This document shows positions 10,261 to 20,951 of a stretch of DNA of 64,000 bases, piece by piece. The DNA is from Triticum aestivum (taxonomy: Eukaryota > Streptophyta > Magnoliopsida > Poales > Poaceae), in the NCBI RefSeq assembly GCF_018294505.1, contig NC_057808.1:226421684-226485683 (forward strand). The letters run 5' to 3'. The notes beneath the pieces were generated by a model. It was not told the DNA's origin, made no database searches, and was given only the letters and a program-made list of their open reading frames with translations. Position numbers and translations under genes: made by a program. The first letter of the stretch is position 1. Each line of letters begins with the position of its first letter.

Positions 10261-13200
10261 ACCCCAGACGGTCGGTCGGTCTGGCACGCTGCTCTCCGAA
10301 TGGAACGCGCGTCATATTGCGTTTGCACACACATGTGGGACGGCAATTGAGAACCGACCATAGGCACACTCCCCGGCCCCGCAAGTCGGGTGACTTAATA
10401 GAAGAGGGAGACGAGCGATAGTACTAGAGAAGTGTTGTACTACGTTGGTGCCTGGACGATCCCTGCAAGACACGGAAGATCAGTTCGTCCATGCATGTGA
10501 CCAGACTCCAGCAGACACGCCTGGATTGGCTATCGTCTACATATCGTGCAGGCTGTGTTGTACATGGCTGTAGTTGTGGTGAGAAATCTAAAAAAAGGTT
10601 TCTTGTCATCTCGCAAAATTAGGTGTCATGTGCTTCGGATCACTGCGAGGGTTAAACAGCGACAACTGAGTTGGGCTAGTCATTGGGGGCACATGCACGA
10701 ACAGTGACTACTCGGCTGCCATCTAGGTCAAGCCGGCTATGTTAATTAGGACATCTATCGACGGACCCCTTTTCTACGAGTTTATCTTTAATTTGAGCTT
10801 TGTTCCTCGTCTAGTTTGTCCGTCGGGATTCATGTTGTCTCCTTTGGGCAGTGAGGTTATGATTTCTTGTCATGTGGCATTTTTTCGTGTTATATGTTAT
10901 AATCCGGCGCTTCAGATCAAAATGACGACAACTGCGCCTCCGGGCCACGTGCATGAAGACTTCTCGACAGTCATTGACGAGGTCAAGCCGGCTCCGGTAG
11001 ACAAAAGAAAACTAGTACTACTCCACTATATAGGCAGGAGCCTCCGCGCTTGCTTGCTAGTGTTGCTCTCTTCACACTGTCTCGGCCTCTCCAGATCTAA
11101 ACACGACAGCGGTGGCCACACTCTCTCTCTCTCTCTGCTCACCGCTGGTCACAGATCCAGCCGGATCCTCTCCGCCGGGGAAGGTGAGAAGGTGCAACGT
11201 TCACGCGGTCGTCCTCGGCGACGGCTCTTACCCACTGCTGGGCGCGTCCCGATCAGCCTGCCTTGCCGTTCTCTCCCAAGCACCGCTGGCGAGGGAGGGC
11301 CTCCGACCCCTTCTTCCTCGCTGCCGTAGTGTGGGCAGATCCGGCCTCCCGCCGCCCACCTAGCGACATCCCGGCGACCATCAGGTATAACTTCCTTCGA
11401 AACCGGCCTTGCTCTACTTCCCGAGCTCCTGACGTCGCTGCATTTGTATCTTTTACTATTTCTCAGGCCCCCTCGTAGATAGGATCGATCGGCTGTTCGA
11501 AAACCACCTAATTTTTTTACGTTTAAGAGGTAAAACTAGTTCATGCACTCGAATCTAGTACTACTTGGTTCAAACAAGGAAGAAAGGGGGTGGGGGTGGG
11601 GGAGGATTTGTTACCTGAATCTAGGACTTGGTCGAAAGAGGAAATAATGGGGGCGAAAAGTAGCAGAGACTGGCTATCCAACTGGTCTCTAGGTCTAATA
11701 GGGAAATAAAGGGAAACGCAGTACAAACTCAATATAAACCCGATCTATTGGTTGAAAAAGGAAAGAAAGTGGGGACTGGGGGACAAGTCAACAGAGTAAG
11801 TCCAGCACTAGATTTGCTAGCCTCACACAGTATAAGGTGGCTATACCGAACAAAAATGGGACCAACCCAGATATCCTGTTCTGATGTTTGTTGCCCCGAG
11901 CCACTCTTATGTAATGCCACTGGTAAAATGTAGCAGTCGCACTGTTAAAAGTAAGGACACGTTAAACCAATGTTGTTTTCAATGTAATGCCTCCAGTAAT
12001 ATGAATCAATGGCACTTCTTTACATGTCCTGCTAAAATTTCCCATTAAGATAAGTTGGTTCTTTTCGTTAGAAATGCAACTGTCCTGGTCCGCCTACTCT
12101 CCCGTGCCCAAAGTAATGTCGTATTTAACGGTTGTCATAGTTAATCCTAATGCCCACACTAATATCTAGCAATGCCAGTGCTTTAGAAATTGCTACTGTC
12201 CTTGTAGGATTGCCATTCAGATAAGGAACATGCTTCTTTTCATTTGATGCATGTTTCATCACTTGTTAGTCACCCTCCTTTCCACCTTTTTTGTGCAAAC
12301 AGAGATATACATTTCACGCTCGATCTTAGTTGAACTGCACAAATGATATCCAAATTATAGTTGAGCATTCCAGGAGCTTCACAACCAACCTTGATGTTGC
12401 TCAATTTTATTGCAACTAATGAAGAAGAAGCTCTGTGGGTTTCGTTTTCTGATGGAAATGGAACCGGGGCTGGAGCCCTTTTCTTAAAAAAATTGAAGAA
12501 GAAGCTGCTAGCTCACGGGACATTGCTTCATTTTAGGTGAACTGCACCAAAAGGTCCCATGAATTGAATCATCCATGTTGGTGACTGAAAGAGCCAGCTT
12601 CAGCATCCCAGTCTAAGCACCCCCGGCCTCCATCCTTGCGACGCACGGTACACCTCGTTTGCCACCTGCTCGACCCTAGTGTCACTGATAAAATGAAGTA
12701 ATAATACAGTTAAAATAGAGCGAGTGTCATCTCTATCATTTCATTTCCAATGTAGATAAAGAAAGTGCTTCTCTTTGTTAATGTATGTTTCATCAACTAG
12801 TCCCATTGTTAATGTTTAAGCGTTTCTGCAAACTGGGGTGCTTAATTTTAGTTGATATGTACAAAAATAGAGATTTGAATGTCTCAAGGCGCCTCCTTGT
12901 ACTACCGCTGTACACTGATGTTCATCACTGGCAGAAGGTGTATCTGGGAGACTTGGGACGATGTCCAGTATGAGGCGTACCGTATGAGGCGTCGCAGGGC
13001 CCATCTCGCCCTCGCAGCATGGCATACTATGATACTATCGCAATATTTTCTTCTATTTATTTTGTGTGTTTCATCAACTAGTGCCACTATAATGTAATCA
13101 CGCTTTTTCATTATCTGTGCAAACAGGGTTATTCAGCTGCATTTTGGTGGAACTGCACAAATGTACGTATGGAACCGGCATATATGCAGAGTGCGAGGTG

Positions 13201-13553
13201 TGCCAAGTAAAAATTACCGACACCAACCATGCTGCATGCACGCATTGGCATCCACCACCACCAGTGGGATGTGTGGCGCTCTCTGTGGACGGATCTTTCT
13301 CGGCAGCAAATCATCTAACCAAATACTAGTAGCTTATATTGGCAGTTTTCTAGGGAGTACTCTTTTCTGAAAGAAGCACCAATCTATTTTTCTTTATTTG
13401 TACACTGTGTCACAACTTTGACCCAAAGGTCCAGAGCTATTTTAGGGTGATTGGCGTAGTACTCGGAGACTGATTGTAAGCATGATTTTCATTAGCTGTC
13501 ACACTGATTGTAAGCATGAGCAGGTGGAAGATTAGGTTAGTGCGAAGCTTACC
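10261..13553. other. Intergenic, no confident gene
   Basis: A ctatatag TATA-like word lies near 11023. It is followed by a CT-rich leader and a GC-rich stretch (11040-11400) that looks like a 5' UTR or first exon. I could not connect it to a conserved protein or clear splice pattern. Bases 11480-13550 are AT-rich with scattered repeats. Overlapping ORFs at 10739-11363 have no recognisable domains. Confidence 0.4.
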
Positions 13554-14048
13554 TTAAACCCTACCGCCGCCGTTGAAACGAGGCGAGCGTCGAGGGAACC
13601 GTGGAGAACGGCGGGGAAGCGACGTCGCGCCATCCGGCCTCCTCTTGCGGTGGGAGAACGAATACTCCTGTGGCTCCGGCTGGCTCTGCACCCTCACGAA
13701 CGGCACACCATACTCGATCGATTCGTTATCCTCTGGGTGCTCGACCTTCGACCTGTACGCCCACCACCTCCGCCTGACTGTCGCCTCGGGCGAATCTGTC
13801 TGCTCCATCGCCCAGAGGAGATACTCGATGAACTCGGAGGACTGCGGCGTGACTGCCGCCGAGGAGTACATGTACATCGCCGCCCTCATCGCCGCCGTCT
13901 CGCTCTTTCGCATACATTGCCACATGGCCCGCACCGTCCTCGAAATCTCCCACTCATTGTCAAACCAACTAAGGATCTCCTTCAACCTGGCTAACTTTGC
14001 CTGGTCGCCGCCGGCGATCTGCCTGATTCGCTGCTGCATCCTCTCCAT
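13554..14048 (-). CDS. Small protein of unknown function, head-to-head paralogue A
   Basis: 164 residues from the ATG at 14048 (MERMQQ) to the stop at 13554. An upstream in-frame extension through the 80-bp repeats is discounted because its sequence is only repeat translation. It shares ordered blocks with the plus-strand gene at 14923: KLAR..EI.SWFDN, LLWAMEQTDSP, VR.RWW.YRS..EHP and VPFVRV, followed by a basic PRRSPR-rich tail. I see no signal peptide, membrane span or known domain. Conservation of blocks between two diverged copies argues that the frame was under protein-level constraint. Function is not recognised. The basic tail could be nuclear or nucleic-acid-binding (inference). Confidence 0.6.
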   Translation of the reverse strand: MERMQQRIRQIAGGDQAKLARLKEILSWFDNEWEISRTVRAMWQCMRKSETAAMRAAMYMYSSAAVTPQSSEFIEYLLWAMEQTDSPEATVRRRWWAYRSKVEHPEDNESIEYGVPFVRVQSQPEPQEYSFSHRKRRPDGATSLPRRSPRFPRRSPRFNGGGRV

Positions 14049-14120
14049 AGATGTCCTTCTGAGTGGTCCGGTGCTAGCTTTGGAAGATGGGAGGAGAGAC
14101 GGTGGTCTTGCAATAGAGAA

Positions 14121-14360
14121 GAGGGAGAGGCGAGACGGTGGTTTTGGAATGGAGATGATGGAGAGGAGAGGAGGTGGTTTTGCAATGGAGAAGATCAGAA
14201 GAGGGAGAGGCGAGACGGTGGTTTTGGAATGGAGATGATGGAGAGGAGAGGAGGTGGTTTTGCAATGGAGAAGATCAGAAGAGGGAGAGGCGAGACGGTG
14301 GTTTTGGAATGGAGATGATGGAGAGGAGAGGAGGTGGTTTTGCAATGGAGAAGAGGGAGA
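14121..14360. repeat. 80-bp tandem repeat, three copies, in leader of gene A
   Basis: Units begin at 14121, 14201 and 14281 with gagggagaggcgagacggtg and are nearly identical over 80 bp. Because 80 is not a multiple of three, read-through rotates frame in each unit. On the minus strand the array lies just upstream of the start at 14048 and is CT-rich, fitting a leader or promoter. Confidence 0.9.
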
Positions 14361-14698
14361 GGAGCGTGCGGCAGCGATTTAGGATTGGACGAGAGGGCCG
14401 GCGCGCTGTGACTGGATCAAAATCAAAATCAATTTACCCTTCAATTAAGAAAGCGACCCCACATTAACTAGTCTCCCTTTTATTCTGGGTCATAATTGAC
14501 CATGATTTTCGCACATAAAATATATGTTATACGTTGCAAAAATAATATAATTTGAAAGTACATTCAGATACGAACCAAACGATACAATTTTTGGTGACAT
14601 GCATTCACATTTTGCTTGTCAAATACAGTACGTGGTCAAACTTTGACCCAAAATACGCAAAACAACAAAAAAATACTTCCAAGACCAGCGCCGCTCTT
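14361..14698. other. Spacer between divergent genes
   Basis: An AT-rich spacer between the two repeat-rich leaders. It contains ctcccttttattctgggtcataattgacc and, near its end, gtggtcaaactttgaccc. This resembles a degraded Stowaway-type MITE. No gene seen. Confidence 0.4.
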
Positions 14699-14890
14699 CC
14701 GCTCTTCTCCTCTTAAACCACCGCCGCTCCTCTCCTGTTCCAATCTAAATGCAGCGCCGCTCCTCTCCTCTTCCATTTCAAAACCACCGCCCCTCCTCTC
14801 CTGTTCCAGTCCAAAACCAGCGTCGCTCCTCTCCCGTTCTAATCCAAAACCAGCGCTGCTCCTCTCCTCTTCCATTCAAAAACCACCGCC
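14699..14890. repeat. 37-bp-class leader repeats of gene B
   Basis: Repeated ccgctcctctcctcttcc and aaaaccaccgc-type units, about 36-38 bp apart, run up to the start of the plus-strand gene. The same words occur, in the same sense relative to transcription, in the 80-bp repeats before paralogue A. The leaders were therefore duplicated together with the genes. Confidence 0.75.
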
Positions 14891-14922
14891 GGCGAGTGAA
14901 GGTGCTGTGGAGAAGTAGATCG

Positions 14923-15399
14923 ATGGAGGAGTACAACCGATACGTGAGGATCGCAGACGGCGACCCTGTGAAGCTAGCTAGGATGTTGGAGATACAGTCT
15001 TGGTTTGACAACAAGGACCAACTAGCGGCGACGGCGACATCCATGGCCAAATATCTGCAACAGAGCGAAAAGGCGGCGATACTCCCGGAGGGAGTCGCGC
15101 CGGAGTACATAGAGCTGCTCCTCTGGGCCATGGAGCAAACAGATTCACCGAATCCGATCGTGAGGGAGCGGTGGTGGGAGTATCGATCCCAGATGGAGCA
15201 TCCACCAGAGATTGAAGGATCGAGCATCTACAGGGTGCCGTTTGTGAGGGTGTCCTGCCAGAGCGAGCCGGTGGAGTCTTCGTCGACCGAACCCAACTGC
15301 AAGAGGAGAAAAGCAGTTGGCCCGACGACGCTTCCCCGCCATCGTCTCCCTCGCCGTTCACATCGTCTCACGGGGCGGCTGTCTGCCGCCGAGGAATAG
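14923..15399 (+). CDS. Small protein of unknown function, head-to-head paralogue B
   Basis: 158 residues starting MEEYNRYV at 14923, ending with a TAG at 15397-15399. An upstream in-frame ATG at 14749 would only add translated leader repeats. Shared blocks with paralogue A: KLAR.LEIQSWFDN, LLWAMEQTDSP, RWWEYRS, VPFVRV and a basic LPRR..HR tail. KRRK at about residue 127 could be a nuclear signal. No known domain recognised. The two genes are divergent, 874 bp apart between start codons. They are likely an inverted duplicate pair. Confidence 0.6.
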   Translation: MEEYNRYVRIADGDPVKLARMLEIQSWFDNKDQLAATATSMAKYLQQSEKAAILPEGVAPEYIELLLWAMEQTDSPNPIVRERWWEYRSQMEHPPEIEGSSIYRVPFVRVSCQSEPVESSSTEPNCKRRKAVGPTTLPRHRLPRRSHRLTGRLSAAEE

Positions 15400-15979
15400 G
15401 AGGGGGCTGCCCCCCCCCAGCCCAATAGTCGGGCAGGTTGTGAATTGTCAGGAGGAGCTTAGGGTTGTCAGTATTTGCAGGTTGTGAATTGTGTTTTGTG
15501 TTGTGTATTTTGAGAGTACTTTCAGATATGAATGTCTTTTGAATTTCAGATTTGCAGTATTGAGCATATGAAGTATTTTATGAATTCTAGAGATCTATTT
15601 TTAGCACTTAAAAAATGTAGTTTCATAGGAGTATAAAAGTGCAGACAATGTGATTCTCAGAGAAGAAACTGCAAGTTTCAGTTTCAGATAAGAAACTGCA
15701 AGTTCAGTTTCAGATAAGAAACTGCAACTTTCAGAGGCAGAGCATTTATATTAACACGGCCTTTTCAAACAGGGTTAACATCATGTTGGAAGTTTTATTC
15801 ATGGTCGAAAATGGAACTACCAGCCAGTTAACATCATGCTGATCAACATTCATGCATAGCACATCTTCATATGATGCACAGTCAAAATGCCCACACAATG
15901 TCGAGTGTGCGAAACACAGAGAAAACGAGGGACGAAGTTTTGGCAAGTGTTGGACGTGGTTTTGGGCTGCCCCGTCTAG
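15400..15979. other. 3' region of gene B and flank, no gene
   Basis: Probable 3' UTR. It is followed by two to three copies of an agaaactgcaagtttcagtt word (about 15664-15735). Nothing coding was recognised up to the start of the duplicated GC-rich block. Confidence 0.4.
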
Positions 15980-17009
15980 GCCTGCTCCCTCCTCCCCGCG
16001 GCCGGCTCTGCTGCCGCGCAGGCCTCACCGCCCCACCGTACTCCCATCGCTGGCCTAGCCATCCCTCTACTCACCCACACCTGCTGTTATTCTCCGGCGA
16101 CGGCAGACGAACCAGTAAACCCTCGTACAGTCGTACTCCCCTCCGCGTGGGAAACAACTGCCGAGTCTTCCCTGCCTCCGTGTCGTTCCCTTCCTAGGCC
16201 TCGCCGTCGTCCACCGCCCTGGTGCTCTCGGCGCGGCCTGGTCAACGTGGTCAACGACCGACATGCATCTGAAGTGGACTGTACGTGGAGAGGCCGACAG
16301 CTGGGTCCACGGCCGCACGCAAGGAAATGCCTCCTTATTACGCGCAAAATAATGATTCCTCCACCTGACATCAGGGACCCACCGAAAGGGCCTCTGTATT
16401 TCGCGAAAAAAACGTTACCGCCGCTGACAGCTCGGACCCACCAGCTATATCTTCGCACGCAAGGAAGTGCCTCCTTATTACGCACAAAAAAATGAATACT
16501 CCCCCTGCTAGCTGGGACCCACCATGGTGGGAGGCTGACTTGTGGGCCTACTAAGTTGACTGGGACGGGGGCCTTTGTCAACTTTAGTCAATATGAACGA
16601 TTCTAGCTCCAGTGACCGTACGATGTCCATCCAACGGCCGTAGTGCTTCTTCAACCTCTGGTCTTCTTGCTCCAGCCGCCCAAAGCAGCGCCGGTCGTGC
16701 CGCATGCTCCTGCCTCCCGTGGCCGGCTGTGCTGCCGCGGAGGCCTCACCGCCCCCTACTATTCCCACCGCTGGCCAGGCCCTGCGGCGACGGCAGCCTC
16801 ACACCGCAGCCGAACCAGTGAACCCTCGTACTCCTCTCCGCGCGGGCTTCCACTGCCGCGTCTTCCCCGGCTCCGCGTCGTCCCCTTCCTAGGCCTCGCC
16901 GTCGTCCACCGCCGTGGTGCTCTCCGCGCGGCGTGGTCAACGTGGTCAAGGAACGACTTCCATCGGAAGAGTACTGTACGTGGAGAGGCTGACAGCTGGG
17001 TCCACGGCC
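15980..17009. repeat. Direct duplication, copy 1 (period 1,636 bp)
   Basis: Copy 1 of a 1,030-bp segment repeated at 17616-18645. Bases 15980-16674 look identical to 17616-18310, and the rest differs by a few substitutions. Within the segment a GC-rich sub-block (around 15985 and around 16700) is itself a diverged repeat, giving an A-B-spacer-A-B layout. Open frames in it are mirrored in both copies but lack domains. Confidence 0.9.
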
Positions 17010-17615
17010 ACAGCCCAGTTTTTTTGTGATTTGCCAAGTAAGTCGCTTTGTCAGGCCTGTTGGGCTGCAAATCTTTCAAGACGAGGAGAGCTTTCATTCG
17101 GCTGGCCGAGAAAATGGCCCATCAGTAATGAGAAATGGGCTGTACATTTTTAAAACACATCAAACCGGCAATTAGTTTCAAATATCTTTTTTTCATTTCG
17201 AGATTTTAAATTACATTAATTTTTATGCGTGGAGAATTTGTTGGATTTTATATTGATATACATTTATTTTTAAAATCAGTTTGAATGTGAGTCGAAATTT
17301 CGGGATTAAAAACAGTTCGGACCGCACCGAAATATGCAAAATTTCGTATAATTTTTTAACCGTGGCCACAATATGGGCTGTAATGCTAACAAAAAGAATA
17401 TGGGCTCCAAAAAAACCTTAATAATTAGCAAATGGGCTGTAAATTATTAGAAATAATGGCAGATGGGTTGTATGCTGTTTTCCACAGATTTGAGGCTTTC
17501 CTAAAAAAAGGTTGACGCACAAGCAGTGACTGTTGGATGGCCATCCAACGGCCGTCGTGCTTCTTCAATCTCTGCTCTTCCTGCTCCAGCCGCTCAAACA
17601 AGCGCCGGCGGGACT
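17010..17615. other. Spacer between the duplicated blocks
   Basis: A mostly AT-rich spacer with no gene. Its 3' end (about 17530-17615) resembles the start of sub-block B (gatggccatccaacggccgt...), so it belongs to the same repeat family. Confidence 0.5.
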
Positions 17616-18645
17616 GCCTGCTCCCTCCTCCCCGCGGCCGGCTCTGCTGCCGCGCAGGCCTCACCGCCCCACCGTACTCCCATCGCTGGCCTAGCCATCC
17701 CTCTACTCACCCACACCTGCTGTTATTCTCCGGCGACGGCAGACGAACCAGTAAACCCTCGTACAGTCGTACTCCCCTCCGCGTGGGAAACAACTGCCGA
17801 GTCTTCCCTGCCTCCGTGTCGTTCCCTTCCTAGGCCTCGCCGTCGTCCACCGCCCTGGTGCTCTCGGCGCGGCCTGGTCAACGTGGTCAACGACCGACAT
17901 GCATCTGAAGTGGACTGTACGTGGAGAGGCCGACAGCTGGGTCCACGGCCGCACGCAAGGAAATGCCTCCTTATTACGCGCAAAATAATGATTCCTCCAC
18001 CTGACATCAGGGACCCACCGAAAGGGCCTCTGTATTTCGCGAAAAAAACGTTACCGCCGCTGACAGCTCGGACCCACCAGCTATATCTTCGCACGCAAGG
18101 AAGTGCCTCCTTATTACGCACAAAAAAATGAATACTCCCCCTGCTAGCTGGGACCCACCATGGTGGGAGGCTGACTTGTGGGCCTACTAAGTTGACTGGG
18201 ACGGGGGCCTTTGTCAACTTTAGTCAATATGAACGATTCTAGCTCCAGTGACCGTACGATGTCCATCCAACGGCCGTAGTGCTTCTTCAACCTCTGGTCT
18301 TCTTGCTCCACCCGCCCAAAGCAGCGCCGGTCGTGCCGCATGCTCCTGCCTCCCGTGGCCGGCTGTGCTGCCGCGGTGACCTCACCGCCCCCTACTATTC
18401 CCACCGCTGGCCAGGCCCTGCGGCGACGGCAGCCTCACACCGCAGCCGAACCAGTGAACCCTCGTACTCCTCTCCGCGCGGGCTTCCACTACCGTGTCTT
18501 CCCCGGCTCCCCGTCGTCCCCTTCCTAGGCCTCGCCGTCGTCCACCGCCCTGGTGCTCTCGGCGCGGCATGGTCAACGTGGTCAAGGAACGACTTCCATC
18601 GGACGTGGACTGTACGTGGAGAAGCTGACAGCTGGGTCCACGGCC
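17616..18645. repeat. Direct duplication, copy 2 (period 1,636 bp)
   Basis: Second copy of the 15980-17009 segment. Both boundaries keep the exact 1,636-bp offset, so no indels accumulated. It is followed (18646-18880) by further diverged repeats of a gggacccaccagctacat / cgcaaggaagtgcct motif. Confidence 0.9.
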
Positions 18646-19177
18646 GCACCAAGGAAGTGCCTCCATATTACGCGGAAAATAATGATTCCTCCACCTGACA
18701 GCTGGGACCCACCGGACGGGCCACTGTATTTCACGAAAAAAACGTTTCCCCCTGATTACTAGGACCCACCAGCTACATCTTCGCACGCAAGGAAGTGCGT
18801 CCGAGCAAAAAAAACATTCGCCCCCTGACTACTGGGACCCACCAGCTACATCTTCGCAGGCAAGGAAGTGCCTGACAGTCGGGACCCACCTCGTCGAAGC
18901 GTATGTAGCGTTGTCATTCTGGTCGCGAACGTGTACGTACATATATACTGGTGGATGTAGAGGCGCGCATGTGTCGTAGTAGAGGCGCGTACGTGTCGTG
19001 GTAGAGGCGCGCACGTAGCAAGTACACGTACGTACAGCGGCCAGGGTGCAAGAAAGAAAATACGGCCACGTATGTGTATATACGGGCGGGGTCTCGAACG
19101 CCTACTCGCGCATACGTACGGCCAGGGCTCGTGTACATGGTTGGGTCGGAACGGAGAAACAGCGTCGTCGTCGTGTT
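18646..19177. repeat. Diverged motif repeats and GT/CA-rich spacer
   Basis: Bases 18646-18885 hold three to four spaced copies of ggaagtgcct...gggacccacc, continuing a pattern seen inside the duplicated blocks. Bases 18900-19100 repeat agaggcgcgcacgtgtcgt-like words. No gene. Confidence 0.6.
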
Positions 19178-19240
19178 CATGGGGAGGCAACGGAATGCGT
19201 CGTGTTCATGGGGAGGCAACGGAATGCGTCGTGTTCATGG
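19178..19240. repeat. 29-bp tandem repeat
   Basis: Two full and one partial 29-bp units with core catggggaggcaacggaatg, immediately before the 71-bp array. Confidence 0.85.
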
Positions 19241-19246
19241 GGAGGG

Positions 19247-19622
19247 GTGTGGCGTATCGCAAAACGGAGGAAACGGACCTCCTACGGTCGAAACGGGGGT
19301 CCTGTTGATCGGGAGGAGTGTGGCGTACCGCAAAACGAAGGAAACGGACCTCCTACGGTCGAAACGGGGGTCTTGTTGATCGAGAAGGGTGTGGCGTACC
19401 GCAAAACAGAGGAAACGGACCTCCTACGGTCGAAACGGGGATCATGTTGATCGGGAGGGGTGTGGCGTACCGCAAAACGGACGAAATGGACCTCCTACGG
19501 TGGAAACAGGGGTCCTGTTGATCGGGAGGGGTGTGGCGTACCGCAAAACGGACGAAACAGACCTCCTACGGTCGAAACGGGGGTCCTATTGATCGGGAGG
19601 GGTGTGGCGTACCGCAAAACGG
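19247..19622. repeat. 71-bp tandem array, about five copies
   Basis: Units recur every 71 bp (equivalent points 19247, 19318, 19389, 19460, 19531, 19602) around a gtgtggcgtaccgcaaaacg core and a cctacggtcgaaacgggg core, with few substitutions. The unit is 71 bp (remainder 2 on division by 3), so all three plus-strand frames carry overlapping ORFs translating the same repeat. These ORFs are an artefact of the array. Confidence 0.93.
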
Positions 19623-19639
19623 GACTCCACGGGATACTG

Positions 19640-20000
19640 TTCATCTCCACCGTCGACCTCCTCCAGCCTCCACGGGCTACCGTCGACCTCCTCCAGCCTC
19701 CACGGGCTCCTGTTCATACAGCCTCCACCGCGCGCTACTCCACCGGCTACTGTTCAACCACCCCTCCACCGTCTACTGTTCATCCAGCCCTCCACACCAC
19801 GGGGTCCTGTTCAACCACCCCTCCACGGGCACCCCTCCACCGTCTACTGTTCATCGAGCCCTCCACACCACGGGGTCCTGTTCAACCACCCCTCCACGTG
19901 CACCACTCCACCGTCTACTGTTCATCCAGCCCTCCACCACACCACGGGATCCTGTTCATCCAGAGGCAACATCACCGCTCACTGTTCATCCAACCCCCCC
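19640..20000. repeat. CT-rich minisatellite (ctactgttcatcc type)
   Basis: Irregular repeats of ccgtctactgttcatcca and ccacggggtcctgttcaacc units of about 50-60 bp, ending in a run of roughly 18 C near 19990. It continues the CACTA interior. The proline/serine-rich ORFs are repeat translations. Confidence 0.8.
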
Positions 20001-20543
20001 CCCCCCCCCCGCAACGCTCACTGTTCATCCCAGAGGCAGCATCGATCGGCTTCAGTTAGCAGCAGTAGCAAAGGAATCGCTCGATCGGGTTCAGTTAACA
20101 GCCATCGATCGACCGCTCGGGTTCAGTAACGCGTAGCGTGCAGTGCAATCGCTCGGGTTCAGTTAGAGCCCAACGCCTCACTCGGGTTCAGTTAGAGCCA
20201 ACGCCTCGCACACATGCGCGTACGTGTACGAGAGAAACGCGCATCGCTCGGCCCCCGACTTCCCACCGTAACCGGGAACTCCCCGAAATTTTCCTCGCCC
20301 TCGCTTCTACCACGGTTTTTTCCGTCATGGACGGCCCAACGAATGTCATGCAGCTGCGTCTCCGGCCACCCAGGACGAAAAGCCCATTTTCTGTCATGAT
20401 TTTTTGTCATAGAAGTAGGATCCCACCACATCTATGATGATACCGGGTTTTGTCACACTTATCGTCATAGAAGTGTCATATGTATGACAGGAAAAAAATC
20501 CGTTCGGCCCAAAATGTCACGGATGTGTCTTTTTTTTGTAGTG

Positions 20544-20720
20544 ATAACACAACAATTTGTCTTTTTGATCCCATAAGAGTCTCCCCTTTTCAGAAAAATG
20601 GTGACACACAAAATGAGCATGCTCATCTAAAGATATCCCATCAACTAGGCTAGTTGGGGTTTCAGCACGAGCGCATAAGGATCAAAGATGATCCAAGTGG
20701 AAGACTTTAAGTGGATCCAT
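20544..20720 (-). pseudogene. Element ORF, truncated by CACTA junction
   Basis: Start of the same ORF as 25372-26724 (start codon offset exactly 6,004 bp). It is open for about 59 codons and then cut at 20544 where the CACTA terminus joins. The remainder is not seen on the other side within this window. Confidence 0.75.
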
Positions 20721-20922
20721 ATCAATAGATTTTTAGCAAGCAAAGATGCAAGCAAATAGAAGGCACATGGAAACACAAACAAAGATACATACGGGAAGAA
20801 GGCGAAGAAAAGGCAAAGGTGAAGTGGGGGAGAGGAAAACGAGAGGCAAATGGCAAATAATGTAATGTGAGGGATAAGAGTTTGTGATGGGTACTTGGTA
20901 TGCCTTGACTTGTGCGTAGATC

Positions 20923-20940
20923 TCCCCGGCAACGGCGCCA
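20923..20940 (-). other. Primer binding site, tRNA-Asp type (copy 3)
   Basis: The minus-strand TGGCGCCGTTGCCGGGGA is complementary to the 3' end of plant tRNA-Asp (...CCCCGGCAACGGCGCCA). It lies 11 nt inside LTR1. Confidence 0.85.
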
Positions 20941-20951
20941 GAAATCCTTCT

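Larger units (their letters stand above)
15980..20543. mobile_element. CACTA-like transposon, right terminus and subterminal region
   Basis: The right end at 20543 reads ...tttttttgtagtg, whose reverse complement starts CACTACAAAAAAA, the hallmark CACTA terminus. The adjoining 300 bp carries repeated tgtcatagaagt and tgacg words typical of subterminal arrays. It abuts the retrotransposon internal sequence exactly at 20544. The interior is GC-rich and repeat-laden (see separate entries) with no transposase found. The left terminus was not located. The left limit given is where the CACTA-like duplicated block begins, so the element may be truncated or extend differently. Confidence 0.65.

Noticed and set aside
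10739..11363. ORFs beside a TATA-like word
   Set aside because: They lack domain features or a splice-consistent continuation. Kept only as a possible leader.
13573..14238. Plus-strand 221-residue ORF
   Set aside because: It is antisense to paralogue A and its leader repeats. The minus strand shares protein blocks with paralogue B, the plus strand does not.
16067..18217. Identical 83- and 164-residue ORFs in duplicated blocks
   Set aside because: The identity follows from the DNA duplication. No start context, domain or conservation of frame over DNA is evident.
19178..19622. Possible CRISPR array
   Set aside because: The units are contiguous tandem repeats without unique spacers, and the DNA is plant nuclear.
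19245..20140. Repeat-protein ORFs in three frames
   Set aside because: They are forced by the 71-bp period and the CT-rich minisatellite.
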